Below are positions 45,205 to 57,467 of a stretch of DNA of 64,000 bases, one piece after another. A model generated the notes under the pieces. It did no database searches. It saw only the letters and a list, made by a program, of their open reading frames with translations, and had not been told where the DNA came from. Every line of letters begins with the position of its first letter. The first letter of the stretch is position 1. A program made the translations under genes and the position numbers. Origin of the DNA: Euryodendron excelsum (lineage: Eukaryota > Streptophyta > Magnoliopsida > Ericales > Pentaphylacaceae); contig CM065396.1 in assembly GCA_033060915.1 (NCBI GenBank), positions 4,642,001-4,706,000 of the forward strand, written 5' to 3'.

Positions 45205-47555
45205 CAAACCCTCCCCTTGCGTGAAAAGGGTCTGTAAACTTAGTCCAAAAACGTTGTTTCTCTGAAAACAGAGCTCAAAGCCTCTCCAAACCCTAATTCT
45301 CTCAAGTCTCCTCAAGCCCTAGCCTCCATACACTCAAACACAAGCCTTCAAGAATCCATTGAAGACTCAAGTACTGTAACTTCAAGACTTTTAAGGTTTA
45401 AGAAAGAGCAAAGCAAACCAAGCAATCAAATCAAGAAGAATACAAGGTTAGTTTTCTATTTACTTTTATGTAATCCCCCGTCTCTCTTTTTCCTCCTAAC
45501 CCACTTGGGTTTTCTTCTATTTTAATTCCCATCTTCTACCTCCCCTTCTTGCATGATTGAAACAAGGGACTCCTCGGTTCATGCCTAAGAAAAATTGTTG
45601 AAGGTCACTGTGCTAGGGGTTTTCTTCAAATTCAACCTTTGATAGTGTGGGTTCGACCCGCTTAATTATGTGGTGAAGCTTAGCCTTGTATGTTCACAAC
45701 CCTATTACATTGTGCATATCATATTCATACATTCATTCAAAGTTATTTTTAAACTTACATCAAAACTCTTTTTCAAAACTTGCATTCAAAATCTCCTTTT
45801 CAAATTTGTTTTCAAAATTACACTCCTATTCCATGGTTATGATTGTTTTAGGAAAATTTTACATTCAATGTGGCCACCAAGGTCCAAAGTTTTTGGTATA
45901 AACCCTAAATTATTTTTTCCTCAAAACCACAATCTTAAGATGATTCTAGCTATTCCATGGTTAATGTTGTTTTAGGAAAGAATGATATTCAATGTGCTCG
46001 TCATAGTCCATATTTCAAATCCTTGTTGTTTTTCAAAATTACAACCCTAGAATAGTTCTAATCTTTACATGGTTAGAATCATTTTAGGAAATTGAGATAT
46101 TCGAAAGATTTCAAAACTCCATATTCAAGCCCCTTTCCAAATTAATTTTTCAAATTCAAAACTTTTCTAAAATGAAACTTTCCTAATTTGAAAGCTTTCC
46201 TAATTCAAAGATTTCTAAAATCCAGTCTTTCCTAAACCTTAACATTCTAAACTCTTTCAAGTCAAATATTTTATAATCATTCCAGACCATGTGTTTTTAA
46301 ATTAAATCAAATCTTTTCCAAATCCTTTTTAAGTCCAAGTTTCCTAATTCGAACCTTTTCTAAATTGAAACTTTCCTTAATCAAACTTTTTAAGTCTAAA
46401 TCAAACATTTCTAATTCAAGTACATGCTTCAACCCTAAGTTACCTAAGTCTTAGGATGTCTAAACTCTAGTTCAACCCTAACCCTAAAGTTAGGAAGTTT
46501 CAATTCTTTTTTAAAGTTCTTTTTCGAAACCAAGATGGTTTTCAAACTTCAATTCAAGTCAAAATGTTTTCAAATTTCAATCTTTCCAAATCAAGTCCAT
46601 GTTCTTCTAAGTTCAATATTTTCAAATCAAAATCAATTTTAAAATCCTCAAGTTCTATTTCGAATTAAAATCAATTCCAAGTTCAATTTCAAATCTTCTA
46701 TTCAAAGTTCAAATCAAACTCTTTTCAAATCAAACCTTTTCAAGTCAAACTTTTCAAAAATTTCAAAGTGTTTGCTTTCAATCGAACTCTTGTCCGAACT
46801 ACGACTGACTTGATTCCCAACAAAGGGATATATAGGCAACACTCATGGGGGCGGTCACAACCTTTTTCAAGTTTTCAATTCTACAATCTTTTTCAAGTTT
46901 TCAATTCCACAATCTATTTCAAATTTCTAATTCTATAATCTCTTTCTAACGTCAAATCCTTTTTTCAAATCTATTTTTAAAATCAAATTATTTTCTTTTC
47001 TAGCATGTCATGCATCATATCAAACTTCTTTCTAAAGTTCTTTTCAAAGAGGATAGTATTGGGCAATGGACAATCAAAGATTCTAAATGAGTGAACCTAG
47101 GGTCTATACACATGTAAGTACCGCAATGGCCGGATAGGGTGATGATCTTAGGATATCTTCCCTATACATAACCAACCTCCAAACCTAGAATCCCTATTTT
47201 TAAAGACCAAAATGGAGTTATTTTCAAAAAAGGCTTAAATCTTTTCAAAGATTGCCAAACAACCTGTTTCTTTTAAAAAGCCATCTCTTGAGAAAGTTTT
47301 CCAAAACCTTTTCAAAAATACTAAGTTTAATCTTTGGATTGTACTTGGTTTTAGGTGACCTAACTCACTTTAGTCAAGTTAGGTGGTGACTTCAAATTTT
47401 GTTCAAAAGCCTTTATTCAAATCAATTTCTAATTCATACTTAGTCGCACTCGTCCATGTAGGAGGATGAATCCTAACGAGAGAGTACTGTGTTTTTCTCA
47501 CTTGTATGTGTATTTTTCTCAATTTTTCTCAATTGCAAAAAATTGGGGTGCAATA

Positions 47556-48693
47556 GTGGTGAAATATTAAACCTTGTACGTCCATGACCCTTTGCATTAT
47601 AATTGTCATGATCATGCATTATTTACAATTGTTTTGCTTTCAAACTCACAATCCTAGAGTAATTCTAACATTTTCATAGTTAGAGTTTTCCTAGAAAAGT
47701 AACATATTCAAAGTGGCCACCAAGGTCCATATTAGGGTTCCAAAACTCTAACTTGTTTTCAGAATCACAAGCCTAAAGTGATTTTTGCATTTTCATGGTT
47801 AGAGTTACTTTAAGAAAGTGATATATTCAAAGAGGCCCTCCAAGGGCCACATTTGGGTTTCGAACCCTATAACACCTCTTCAAACTTCACATTCGAATGC
47901 TTTTCAAAAAATTGGTCCAATAGTTGTTTCTTTAAAACCTAGGTGAAAGCCCTAGAAGTTCATGTCTTAAAAAGCCTTGCCTTGTCCCATAAACTCCATT
48001 CTAGCATTCATTGCGTTTAAGTTGCATTAAAATAGTTTTCAAAATCCTTGTTGCATCATATTTTCAAAAATTACACAACTCTTTTGAGTTGTCTTTAAAA
48101 AGTGTCACATAAAATTATAACTTTTTCAAACCACTAGTGTCACACCAAATCACAAGTTTTCTTACATGAAAATTAGAAAATCTTTCACATAAAATCATAA
48201 GATTTTCAAATCCAATCCAACCATTTTTAACTTCAAAATCAAATCAAATGTTTTCACTTTGGAAACAAAATCAAATCTTTCCTTTTTTTAAAAATCAAAT
48301 CTTTGTTTTTTTTAACTTCAAATCAAATCTTTCTATTTTTAACATAAAATCATATCTTTCACTTTTCACATAAAATCATAGATTTTCAAAGTTTCCATTT
48401 TCAAGTGCACGGACCTAGCTTCCTCCCCAAGTCATCTCCAAACCCTAGGTTGCCTAAACCCTAAGTTGTCCAACCCTAGGTCAATCCAACCTTAGGTCAA
48501 CCCAACCTTAGTTGGTCAACCTAACCCTAAGTGGCCTAATCCTAGGCCAACCAAACCCTAGGTAGTTCGACCCTAAGTCAACCTAACCCTAGTTGGTCCA
48601 ACCCTAGGTTAACCAAATCCTAGGTGGTCCAATCCTAGGTCAACTTAACCCTAAGTTACCTTAACCCTAGTTTGCCCGACCGTGATTAAGTGG
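47556..48693 (+). repeat. L8 part 1: internal LTR fragment, subfamily B
   Basis: Begins mid-LTR at GTGGTGAA (the block after U5 CATGCTTGAAAC in other copies). It continues through TCACAATCC and CATGGTTAGAG blocks to the telomere-like array at 48430-48680. It is interrupted at 48693 by a 2.25-kb insertion and resumes at 50951. Confidence 0.7.
48430..48680 (+). repeat. telomere-like array in L8
   Basis: Variants of CAACCCTAGGTCAACCTAACC and GTTGGTCCAACCC in tandem; homologous to the arrays in L3 and L5. Confidence 0.75.
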
Positions 48694-50945
48694 TGTCATA
48701 CCCTAGTTTTTCAAAAGCCGAGATTTAAGGAATAAAAGTATAAAGTTGAAAGGTCCAATTCAAAATTAGGATCCACGTTAGATTTTAATCAAAGTAGGTT
48801 TTGAAATTTATTTTAAAGATAGTTTTTATTTTAAAAATTTCTAGACAAAAATGCGTGGGTCCATTCGTATTTTCAATAATTCTAATTTAATGAAAACCTA
48901 TTTAAAACCTGTTTTAAAGAAAATATCAAGTCTCCAAAACATCTAAACTCCAACCACAACCCAAACTCCAATCCAAACTACAAGAAAAACTAAGTCATAT
49001 TATTTTACCAACATAAAATAAAGCTCTGAATGCAACAAAATAGTAATAATCATACAGTTATCCAATTGAAATCCCAACTAAAATGAAGTAAAAATATAGG
49101 GGTTTAACACAACAATAAAGGAAAATAATTAAAATCCAAAGATACAGTAATATAGAATCAAAATATGACATAGGACTCCAATGTCCTATTCAAGTCCTCA
49201 AGTTTGTTGCTCGAAGGCCCACCTGCAACGATTGTAGGGTAAGCATTTTCACGGCTCAAGTAGGAGGTTATGCTATCGAGCTAATAAAAATGAATTAAAG
49301 TGAGCAAGTGTCCAGATAAGGATGCAAGGGAGTAAAGAAATGCAGTTTTTTTATCCTAACTCCTAACTTGATGTCAAATGATATGTTCAAGCACCCACAT
49401 GAATCAACTAAATGAAGATTAAACACTTATAACATCAATCCAAAAACAATCCAGTCACCAATAGCAACAAAATCAAATTGACCCTATAAGACTAAAACTA
49501 AAATGATAAATGCATAAATAAAAATATCCAGACTCACCCAAGTCGAACCCAATACAAGTGCATGCATACAACCGGTTATACTAAAGAGGGGATACAATTC
49601 CAGTTGCAACCTCTTCTGCTCTTTATGAGATATCACCCAAAGGACGCGTGTTTTCAAGTAATTTCACTCTTTATGGGCCGCACCCAAAGGATGCATCTAT
49701 CCCAGCAAATGAGACACTATGCCTTTATTCTAATACAAATCCTAGGGCCAAGGCTCCAAGCACATGCCCGACCATGCCAAACAATCGATAGACTTTAACC
49801 CAAGTCTAAACCCACATTAACACCACACAAAAGTAAAACTAATAATATCCAAGTCATCAAATTCATAACAAAATTAGTTATAATCATCCAAGGTTTAAAA
49901 CCAAACATATAATTATTCCAAAGCCTAAACTAGGCATCCAACAACATGCAACCAACATGAAATATGTCAAAGCAAGTAAACACCTCACTTTAAATCACTA
50001 TTTTCATCCAAATAATATCACATTATTATAACGTTAGCTCTAGATACATTCTAAGCACAAATTAATATCTAAAGCATGCTCAAATTTTATTTAAATCATA
50101 AAACTCAATATGCCAACTTGCTTGTTTTATCCGAATAATTCATATAAATTCTCTTATGCGTTTAACATCAATTCTAAACACACCTTAGGCATAAAAAAAA
50201 ATTTTAATTATCCATTTTATGCCCATTTTGCATTATATAAAGTAGCAAAAAATTTTCAATTAATTTATTTAAGCTAACCAATGCCCTAGGCATAACTCAC
50301 ATAATCACGAATCACACAAATACCAAAGCAATTTCATAAATTTAGTATTGTATGGCGAAGCCCCCCAATTTAATCAAATATGTAACCATGGTAAAACCCT
50401 AGGTTTTCACTCAAAATATTTAATAATACACAAGTTATCAATTAACTAACTCATTTAGATAAATATAACAAGATTCAACTAGAAAAATGAAGAAATTAAA
50501 TAATAATCAACTTTCAAGTTTAAGTAAAACCTAGAAATCAATCTGAAAATCCTATAGGTATGATTTATACTCCAAATAACATGTTTAACTCAAAAATATT
50601 AACCCAATAACAAAACTCACGTGTAATCTAGGGCAAGAATTTGATTTCGTTGAAACCACGAACCAAAACCACCATCGCGAAAGCCTCGAAGAGTAAATAA
50701 AAAATCCCTAAAGGAGTGATAGCAAAAGGTTTTTCTAAAGAGATGAAATGGAGGAAGAAAGGAAGAAGAAGAAAAGAAAAAGAGAGAGAGAAGCTGGGTC
50801 TCATAGTTGCTGCCAAGAAAGAGAGAATATATTTTTAAAACATTTAGGGTTAATTACATAACACCCTCAAACTTGTATATAACTAAAAAAAAAAAAAAAA
50901 AACCAATCCCACCTTTGACCATTCACTTGTTGACCGGTCATTATA
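48694..50945. mobile_element. 2.25-kb insertion, probably a solo LTR of another family
   Basis: Begins TGTCATACCC and ends GGTCATTATA. Flanking bases AGTGG (48689-48693) and GGTGG (50946-50950) would be a 5-bp duplication with one mismatch, and removing the segment rejoins L8 in register with L5. AT-rich, no PBS, PPT or protein signature; a run of 19 A lies at 50884-50902. The 62-codon frame at 50628-50816 is not supported. Confidence 0.5.
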
Positions 50946-50950
50946 GGTGG

Positions 50951-52625
50951 GTTCAATATTTTAACTCTAGAACCCTTTTTCAAACCCCAACTCAAACCCA
51001 AAATGATCTTTTCAAAACATGTTTTTGAAAACCTCTTACTCCTCTGTGTTTTCAAAAATCCTAATCCAAAAGTCTTTTCAAAATACTCCTCTACTCTACT
51101 CAAAAATATTTTCAAAAGCTCTCTCAAACTTGTCTTAAACCTCAAACGGCTGGACACTTACCATTTTCAAAAATTATTTTCAAAATGATTTAAAAAACTC
51201 ACAACCCTAAGGGGATCTTAACCCTTTCATAGTCCAGGTTCCCAAAGGAAAGTGGCATATCAAGTGTGACCTTCCTAAGTCCATGATAGGGCTCAATAAT
51301 CCTAAACATTTTCAAAAACTACTTTAAAAAACTTACAACCCTAAGGTAATCCTAATCCTTTCATGGTTAGGGTTTTCTAAAGAAAGTGATACATCAAATG
51401 AAACCTACATGGTTCCTTTTAAGATTCTCAAACCCTAAATGTTTTTCAAAAATCCTTTTTCAAAACCAATTTACAGACATCACATTCTTGAAACAACCCT
51501 AGGCCTTATATGGTTAGGGTTGTCCAAGATTAAGTGAGATATTCAAGCAAGGAAAGTTTCTAGCCCTTTTTCCTAAAATGTAACCCAAAACTTATAGCCT
51601 TAAAGGAGTTTAGCTTTCAAATAGCTAATCTCTCAAAGGCAATGAAACATCAACATATCTTTCTTAAGGTGTTTAAAAACTATTTCCAAAAATCTTTTCA
51701 AAACAAGTTCATAAGAGCTTTTACAAGTCCAAATCCCACTTTCAAATCCCTAATCAAGCTTTCAAAACTTCCAAAACCCCCATGAGTTATGTTAAAAAAA
51801 AAAATTTAAAAACACTTTAAATCCCATTTTAAAAGCACTTCCAAAAACCTTTAAAGTTCTATTTCAAAAATAACTCTCCAACATCTAATTTCAAAAGTAA
51901 GCTCTCTCGAGTTATTTTCAAATTTCGAATAAAAAACCCTCAAGTTCTCCTTTTCAAAACAAGACCCCAATGAGTCTTCAAAACTTTTCAAAGGCCACAA
52001 TGTATCTATTTTCAATCGGACCTTGAGTCTGAATTATGACTGACCTAATTATCGTCAAACGAGATGTGTACCCAACCTTTATATGTGCAATCATAACCCT
52101 TTTTTCAACTTAAATGCCCCTTTCAAAATCCAAAGTTTCTTTCAAACTCTTTTTTAAGTTGCATCATGCATCATACCATCCAAAAAGTGATGACAAAAAT
52201 AGGAGATTCAAGTGAGTAAATATAGGGTGAATAGACATGTTGGTACCGCAAGGGCGGGGTTGGGTGATGATCTTAGGATATCTTCCCTACATGTAACCAA
52301 CCCCTAGACCATAGTTCTCTATTTCAAAGACCAAAATCAAAGTCATTTTTCAAAAGGGCTTAAAATATTTTCAAGGGTTGCCAAACAACTCTATTCTCCA
52401 AAACACCTCTCAAGTGGACGTTTTCATATCATTTTCAAAAACCTAAGTTTGATCTTCAGTTTACACTTAGTTTTAGGTGACCTAGCACATCTTTAACTAT
52501 TCTAGGTGGTGACTCCAAAACTTTTCTAAAAAACCCTTAATCAAATCAAGTTTTCAAGTTCAAACTCCTGTTGCACTTGTCCTTTCCTGAGCCAAGAGGG
52601 CTTGGGTGAAAATCGGGGTGCAACA
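50951..52625 (+). repeat. L8 part 2: LTR 3' half
   Basis: Matches L5 from about 30900 to its 3' end and ends AATCGGGGTGCAACA. Contains the GGTGATGATCTTAGGATATC block shared by all plus LTRs. The next base belongs to an inverted LTR fragment. Confidence 0.75.
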
Positions 52626-52911
52626 GACTTGAAAAACCATTTTATTTAAATGCTCAAGTGAGTATAGGGTTTATATGGTTGATGTTTTAAAACCACTCCA
52701 AGGAAAGTTCCATTGGGACCATTATAATAACTAACTCAAGAGAGTAAAACAACTTTTGAAAACTACTCAAAGAAATAGGGGGTTTGGAAAATCATTTTAA
52801 GGTAGAAACTCAAGGGAGCCTGGATTTTGGAAAGACCCTTTGGAGGGTGGTTTTGAAATCATTTTTATACAAAAATTCAAAAGAGGTGTTTTGGAGAATA
52901 TATGTTGAACA
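52626..52911 (-). repeat. L9 part 1: minus LTR fragment, subfamily B
   Basis: Reverse-complement similarity to L5 around 30270-30600 (CTCAAGTGAGT, ACCACTCCAAGGAAAG). It is interrupted by the plus LTR L10. Confidence 0.6.
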
Positions 52912-53926
52912 CTATCAGAGTAATGGAAATACTCATAAACATCACAACCGTTAGAGTGATGAAAACACTCGCAAACAGGTCAACATTGGGAATGCCAACA
53001 AACCTCCTATGTTATGGGACCGAACATGCCTATTGGCTGTGACACTTTTATCGAAGGACGAGATACCTTTGGAAACTAACTCGTCACACACTGTTATAGT
53101 AACAGAAACACTCAAAACTTAGGTCAACACCAATGCCTGCTGGCTCATTCTGGTAAAAAAATGACCAAACTGCCTTTAGGCCCTACTGGCATGCTTCTCG
53201 AGAAAGTACCTAAGACCTTAGAGTGGTAAGTCTACCCTTGCAAAATTGTCCCAAAGATACTCTAGCATGTTCTAGTACCTTCTAGTCGCTTTCGAATCGA
53301 TTTTGAAAGCATCCGATCAAAATGACCATTTTGCCTTTAGGCATATAATCGCCTACGGGAACCACATCAGTTCTAAGTATCAAACCAGTTACCTTCCTAA
53401 GATGCTTCTAATAATATTCCCAAATTTTTAGTACCTTTTCAGATCATTCCAGGTCTATTCCAGTAAAATTTGGTGCAAAATGATTGTTTTGCCCCTAGGG
53501 GGCTGGCCGCCTTTTCCAACCACACCAGCTCTGAGTATCAAACCAAAAATCCTTTGGAACACTCTTAATAGTATTTTTCCACCTTAAAGCCTTCTCATGG
53601 AACACTCCTGGTCGATCCCTGCGTTTTTTAGGTTCAAATAACTGTTTTACCCCCGGTGGGTAGGTCACTCTTTTCAAACTATTTCGGCTCTGATCATCAA
53701 GCCAGTTATCTCCAGGACACTCTTTCAGGGGTTCCTGTCCATTCTTCGCTGAGTCTGGCTACTCAAAACTTTTCGAATCATTCTCGGACTTTCTAGAGTC
53801 ACTCCTAGTGAAGTTAGGCCAAAAATTACATGGTAGTTAGTAGAACAGGCGTCCAAATCTTCTGCCTTGGGTCATAAGAGTCAAAGATCTGTTTCTTATC
53901 ACCTTAAAAAAAAAATTTTAAAGGGC

Positions 53927-53949
53927 TGGCACCACTAGGAGTGGTGCCA
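53927..53949 (+). promoter_or_regulatory. promoter dyad of L10
   Basis: Perfect 10-base arms TGGCACCACT and AGTGGTGCCA around loop AGG. Confidence 0.55.
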
Positions 53950-54005
53950 AACCAAAAATTAGCTTAGCACCACTACAATAGGTGCTAAGCCTTGTTTTGG
54001 CTGCC

Positions 54006-54013
54006 TATAAATA
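54006..54013 (+). promoter_or_regulatory. TATA box of L10
   Basis: TATAAATA in the context GCCTATAAATATAAGCC. Confidence 0.65.
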
Positions 54014-56387
54014 TAAGCCACCCTGCTGTGTATTCTGGGTCTAAAAAATCAGTCCAAAAACTCTATGTCTCCGATAACAGTGCTTGAATTCTCTTAAAAC
54101 CCTAATTCTCTCAAGCCCCCTCAAACCTTAGCCTCCATATACTCAAATCGTTGTCTTTAAGCATCTATTGAGATCAAGTGTTGCACATTCAAAGCTCCCA
54201 AAGTCTAAGCAAAGTTCACCATCAAAGCATCAAAATAAAGAGAAGACAAAGTAGGGTTCTGTTTACTTTTATGTAATCCCCCTCTCTCTTTTCTCCCTCC
54301 TAGTCCACTTAGGCTATTTTCTATTTTAATTCTCATCTTTTACCCCATCTTCTTGTATGCTTGAAACAAGGGACCTCCTAGTTCATGCCTAGGAAGAACT
54401 TGGAGGGAATTATCGTGTCGAAAATTTTCTTTGAGTTCAACCTAAGATGGTGTGGGTCCAGACTCCCATGGTTATGTGATAAAGTCTATCCTTGTATGTT
54501 CATGTCCCTATTGCATTGTTGCTATCATAATCATGCATTCAAAGACATTTTCAAACTTTTATTCAAAACTTTTTCTTTCAAAGTTGTTTTTAAAATCACA
54601 ATGCTCAGATGATTCTAACTATTCCATGATTATGGTTGTTTTAGGAAAGTGTTATATTTAATATGACCATCAAAGTTCAAATATGAGTTTAAACCCTAAA
54701 TTGGTTTTCAAGAAATGACAACTATAAGGTGATTCTAGTTATTCTATAGTTATGGTTGTTTTAGCAAAGCATTATATTCAATGAGACCATCAAGGTCCAC
54801 ATTAGGGTTTCAAACTCTAGTTGTTGTCAAAATCACGATCCCAGAATAGTTCTAATTTTCTCATGATTAGAATCGTTTTAGGAAAGTGAGATATTCAAGA
54901 GACTTTCGAAAGTTTATATTCAAACATTTCTAAAATAAGTTTTCCAAATCTACTTCCTAAAAGTTTTTCTCAAAGATTTGCTTTCCAAAAGCTTTAATTC
55001 CATGAGTCTTGAAGTTCAAGAGAAAACCCTAGAGTCCCTATTTAGGAAATCCTAGATTTTTCACATAAAATCATAGCTTCTATTTGCATCAAATCATAAA
55101 TTTCCTAATGTAAAAGTCACATAAAATGATATATTTTCAAAATTAAAGCTTTCCAATTTCAAGTCAAATCAAATCTTGTCCCAAATAGGAAACCGAATCA
55201 AATATTCTATTTTTTAAAGTAAAATAGAATCTTCTATTTTAGGAAATAGAAATTCAATCTTTCCTAATATCAAATCTTCCCTAATTCCAATCATTTCTAA
55301 ATTCAGTGTTTTCTAATTTCAAAACCTTTTCTAATTTCAAAACTTTCCTTCTTCAATTGAAATCCAATATTTCCAATTTAAGTGCATTGTATAAACTCTA
55401 GGTCCTAAGAGTGCTTAAGTCCCTTTTTACCTCAAATTTAGGTCAAACCTTTTTCAAACTTAAGTTTTCAAATTCAATGTGTTTTAAATCAAATCTTTCC
55501 AAATTTTGACTTTTTGAATTTCAAATTCAAACCTTTCTTAATTCAAACCCTTCCAAAATCAAATTGTTCTAAAATCAAATCTTTTCCCAAATGAAAACTT
55601 TCCTAAAATGAAAGTTTTCTAATTCGGAGCTTTCCCAAAATCAAGTTTTTAATCAAACTTTTTAAGTGCATGATCAGCCCTAGATTATCTAAACCCTAGG
55701 AGGCCGAAACCCTAATTCAACCCCTAACCCTAAATTAAGAAACTTCAACTTTTTTCTGAATCAAAATGATTTTCAAACCCCAATTCAAGTCAAGATAATT
55801 TCAAAGTTCAACTCTCCTAATAAAGGAATGCATAGGCAACTCTCATAGTTGCAATCACAACCTTTTTCAAAATTTCAATTCCCTTTTTCAAAATCTCTTT
55901 CTGAATTTTTTTCATGCACTTACATACCATGTATCCTGTCATCCCTAAAATGATGGCTCAAATTTCTTTTCAAAATTCTTTTTTAAAGTGAATCTAATTG
56001 GACAGTGGATAACCGGACATTCTAAATGAGTGAACCTAGGGTGATAAGACATGTAGGGACTGCAAAGGCGGGATAGGGTGACAGCCTAGTGCATATTTCC
56101 TATACGTAACCAACCTCCAAACCTAAAATCACTGATTTCAAAAGACCAAAACAGAGTTATTTTAAAAAAAGAGCTTAAATCTTTTTAAAGGTTGCCAAAC
56201 AACCTGTTTTCTCCAAAAACCTTCTCTTGAGAAAGATTTTTCAAAATTTTTTTAAAAACCCTAAATTTAATCTTTAAACTTTACTTAGTTTTAGGTGACC
56301 TAACTCACCTTAACAAAATTCGGTGGTGACTCTAAATCTTTTCTAAAAACCCTTATTCAAATTAATTTCTTATTCAAACCTAGTCGC

Positions 56388-56411
56388 ACTCATCCTTTTA
56401 GGAAGATGAGT
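56388..56411 (+). other. 3'-terminal stem-loop of L10
   Basis: ACTCATC...GATGAGT, about 65 bases before the LTR end. Equivalent stems lie near the 3' end of every LTR in the window with that end present. Confidence 0.5.
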
Positions 56412-56476
56412 TCTAACAAGAGAGTACAGTGTGTTTCTCACATATTATCTTGAGTGCGAAAAACTACGGTGCAACA

Positions 56477-57200
56477 AGTGATACTTTAAAAAATGGTTTT
56501 AAGCACAAAAAGAAACCAAGGCAAGTATTACATGAACAATATGACATTTAGATGCAGAGGGTCATGAATCATATAAGGTTTAAGATTATACCACATTGCA
56601 AGGGACTCCAAGGGTGATACAATTATCAAAATGGCTTGTGAGAGGTTCCTTAATCTGTGGTTCTCACAAGCTTCCCTCTAAGCATGGCCTAAGAGCCCTC
56701 TTGTTTCAAGCATGCAAGAATGTGGGGAAGTAGATGGGGGTTAAAATAAAAGAGTAGTCCAAGTCGACTAGGAGGGAGACGAGAAGAGTGGAGAGTGCTT
56801 AAAAGTAAATAGAAGCTCACCTAGGCTCTTGATTCTCGTCAATCCATAATTGTTGAAGTCTTGGAGCTTCAAGAGGCTTGTCTTCCTCTTGGATTCTTAA
56901 GAGGTGTAATGTTTTTGGAAATTTTGGAGGTCTGGAATGATTTTGACAAAGCTTTGCTATGTTTTTTTACCTCTAAAATATGTTGGGGATGGCCTATATA
57001 AAAATAAGCTTTCGAGAGCTATAGATGAAAACTTTGGCCAATTAAAAATAGCCACATGTTCTATAAAAGCTTTAAATCTTGTCAAATTAAATATTGCCAC
57101 GTGTTTTGTGAGTCTTCATCAAAGATTGCAAGATTAGGCAAATCACATGCCGCCACGTGTCACAATGATGCAGTTTTCAACTGACAAATTTTAAACTAAT
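56477..57200 (-). repeat. L9 part 2: minus LTR fragment, U5 to U3
   Basis: Reverse-complement order of L5 29770-29100: the CATGCAAGAATG/AAAATAAAAGAG block, the polypyrimidine block (as purines) at 56755-56800, and the leader block 56830-56900. Three G-box-like motifs follow: CCACATGTT (57050), CCACGTGTT (57096) and CCACGTGTC (57149). The boundary with the following gypsy LTR is not defined. Confidence 0.6.
57045..57160. promoter_or_regulatory. G-box-like (CCACGTG) cluster in L9 U3
   Basis: Three repeats of a roughly 50-base unit, each with CAAAT-TAA followed by GCCACGTG or GCCACATG. CACGTG is the core bound by plant bZIP/bHLH factors (general knowledge); activity here is inferred. Confidence 0.45.
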
Positions 57201-57222
57201 CAAATTGCTCCACTTGTTACAT

Positions 57223-57227
57223 GGGAC
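57223..57227. other. left target-site duplication of L11
   Basis: GGGAC, identical to 62531-62535. Confidence 0.85.
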
Positions 57228-57467
57228 TGTAAGCACCCCATTTTTGACCGCTCGGCAGTCTACACTCCGTCCAGACTTGTTTTCAAGTCATTATGAACAT
57301 ATTCCAATCGAAACCAATCCTCTAGTCCAAATTCCGTCTTTCCATCGCTTTGCGGGCCTGTTAGGCCTAAATAGAGGCAAAATGACCAAAATGCCCTTAG
57401 GGGCATTGTCCTTTCTTATTCCAATTCCAATCCCTCTCTCGAGACAGTTTATTCCTCGAGACGGTCC

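Larger units (their letters stand above)
33688..47555 (+). mobile_element. E4: plus-strand giant-LTR element, subfamily C
   Basis: Both LTRs, a PBS and a PPT are in the right order: L6 33688-36991, PBS 36992-37012, internal region, PPT 43531-43550, L7 43551-47555. The internal region is 6.5 kb, with a leader homologous to that of E1 and a 3' part homologous to the E1 antisense leader/intron. I see no gag knuckle, RT or integrase and no recognisable PMD exon, so the copy is coding-dead. Flanks (TCAAT left, GTGGT right) do not match, which argues for a rearrangement at one end. Confidence 0.75.
43551..47555 (+). repeat. L7: 3' LTR of E4 (4,005 bp)
   Basis: Starts TGTAAGCACCCC after the PPT and ends GGGTGCAATA, where the usual terminal CA is TA. 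U3 dyads: ACGTCT...AGACGT at 43751-43768, GAGATT...AATCTC at 44079-44094, AAGTG...CACTT at 44294-44310, promoter dyad 45118-45142, TATA 45197. The right neighbour begins inside another LTR. Confidence 0.82.
52912..56476 (+). repeat. L10: plus LTR, subfamily C, 5'-truncated
   Basis: Enters within U3 at the GAGTA...TACTC dyad (52918-52934), followed by GAGTG...CACTC (52954-52970). Further on: conserved block about 53806-53870, promoter dyad 53927-53949, TATA 54006, terminal stem-loop 56388-56411. It ends GGTGCAACA at 56476. About 0.5 kb is missing at its start compared with L7. Confidence 0.75.

Noticed and set aside
50628..50816. 62-codon minus frame starting MAATMRPSFSLSFSF, like a signal peptide
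   Set aside because: Low-complexity GAAG/GAGA purine tract read on the other strand; no continuation or conserved partner.
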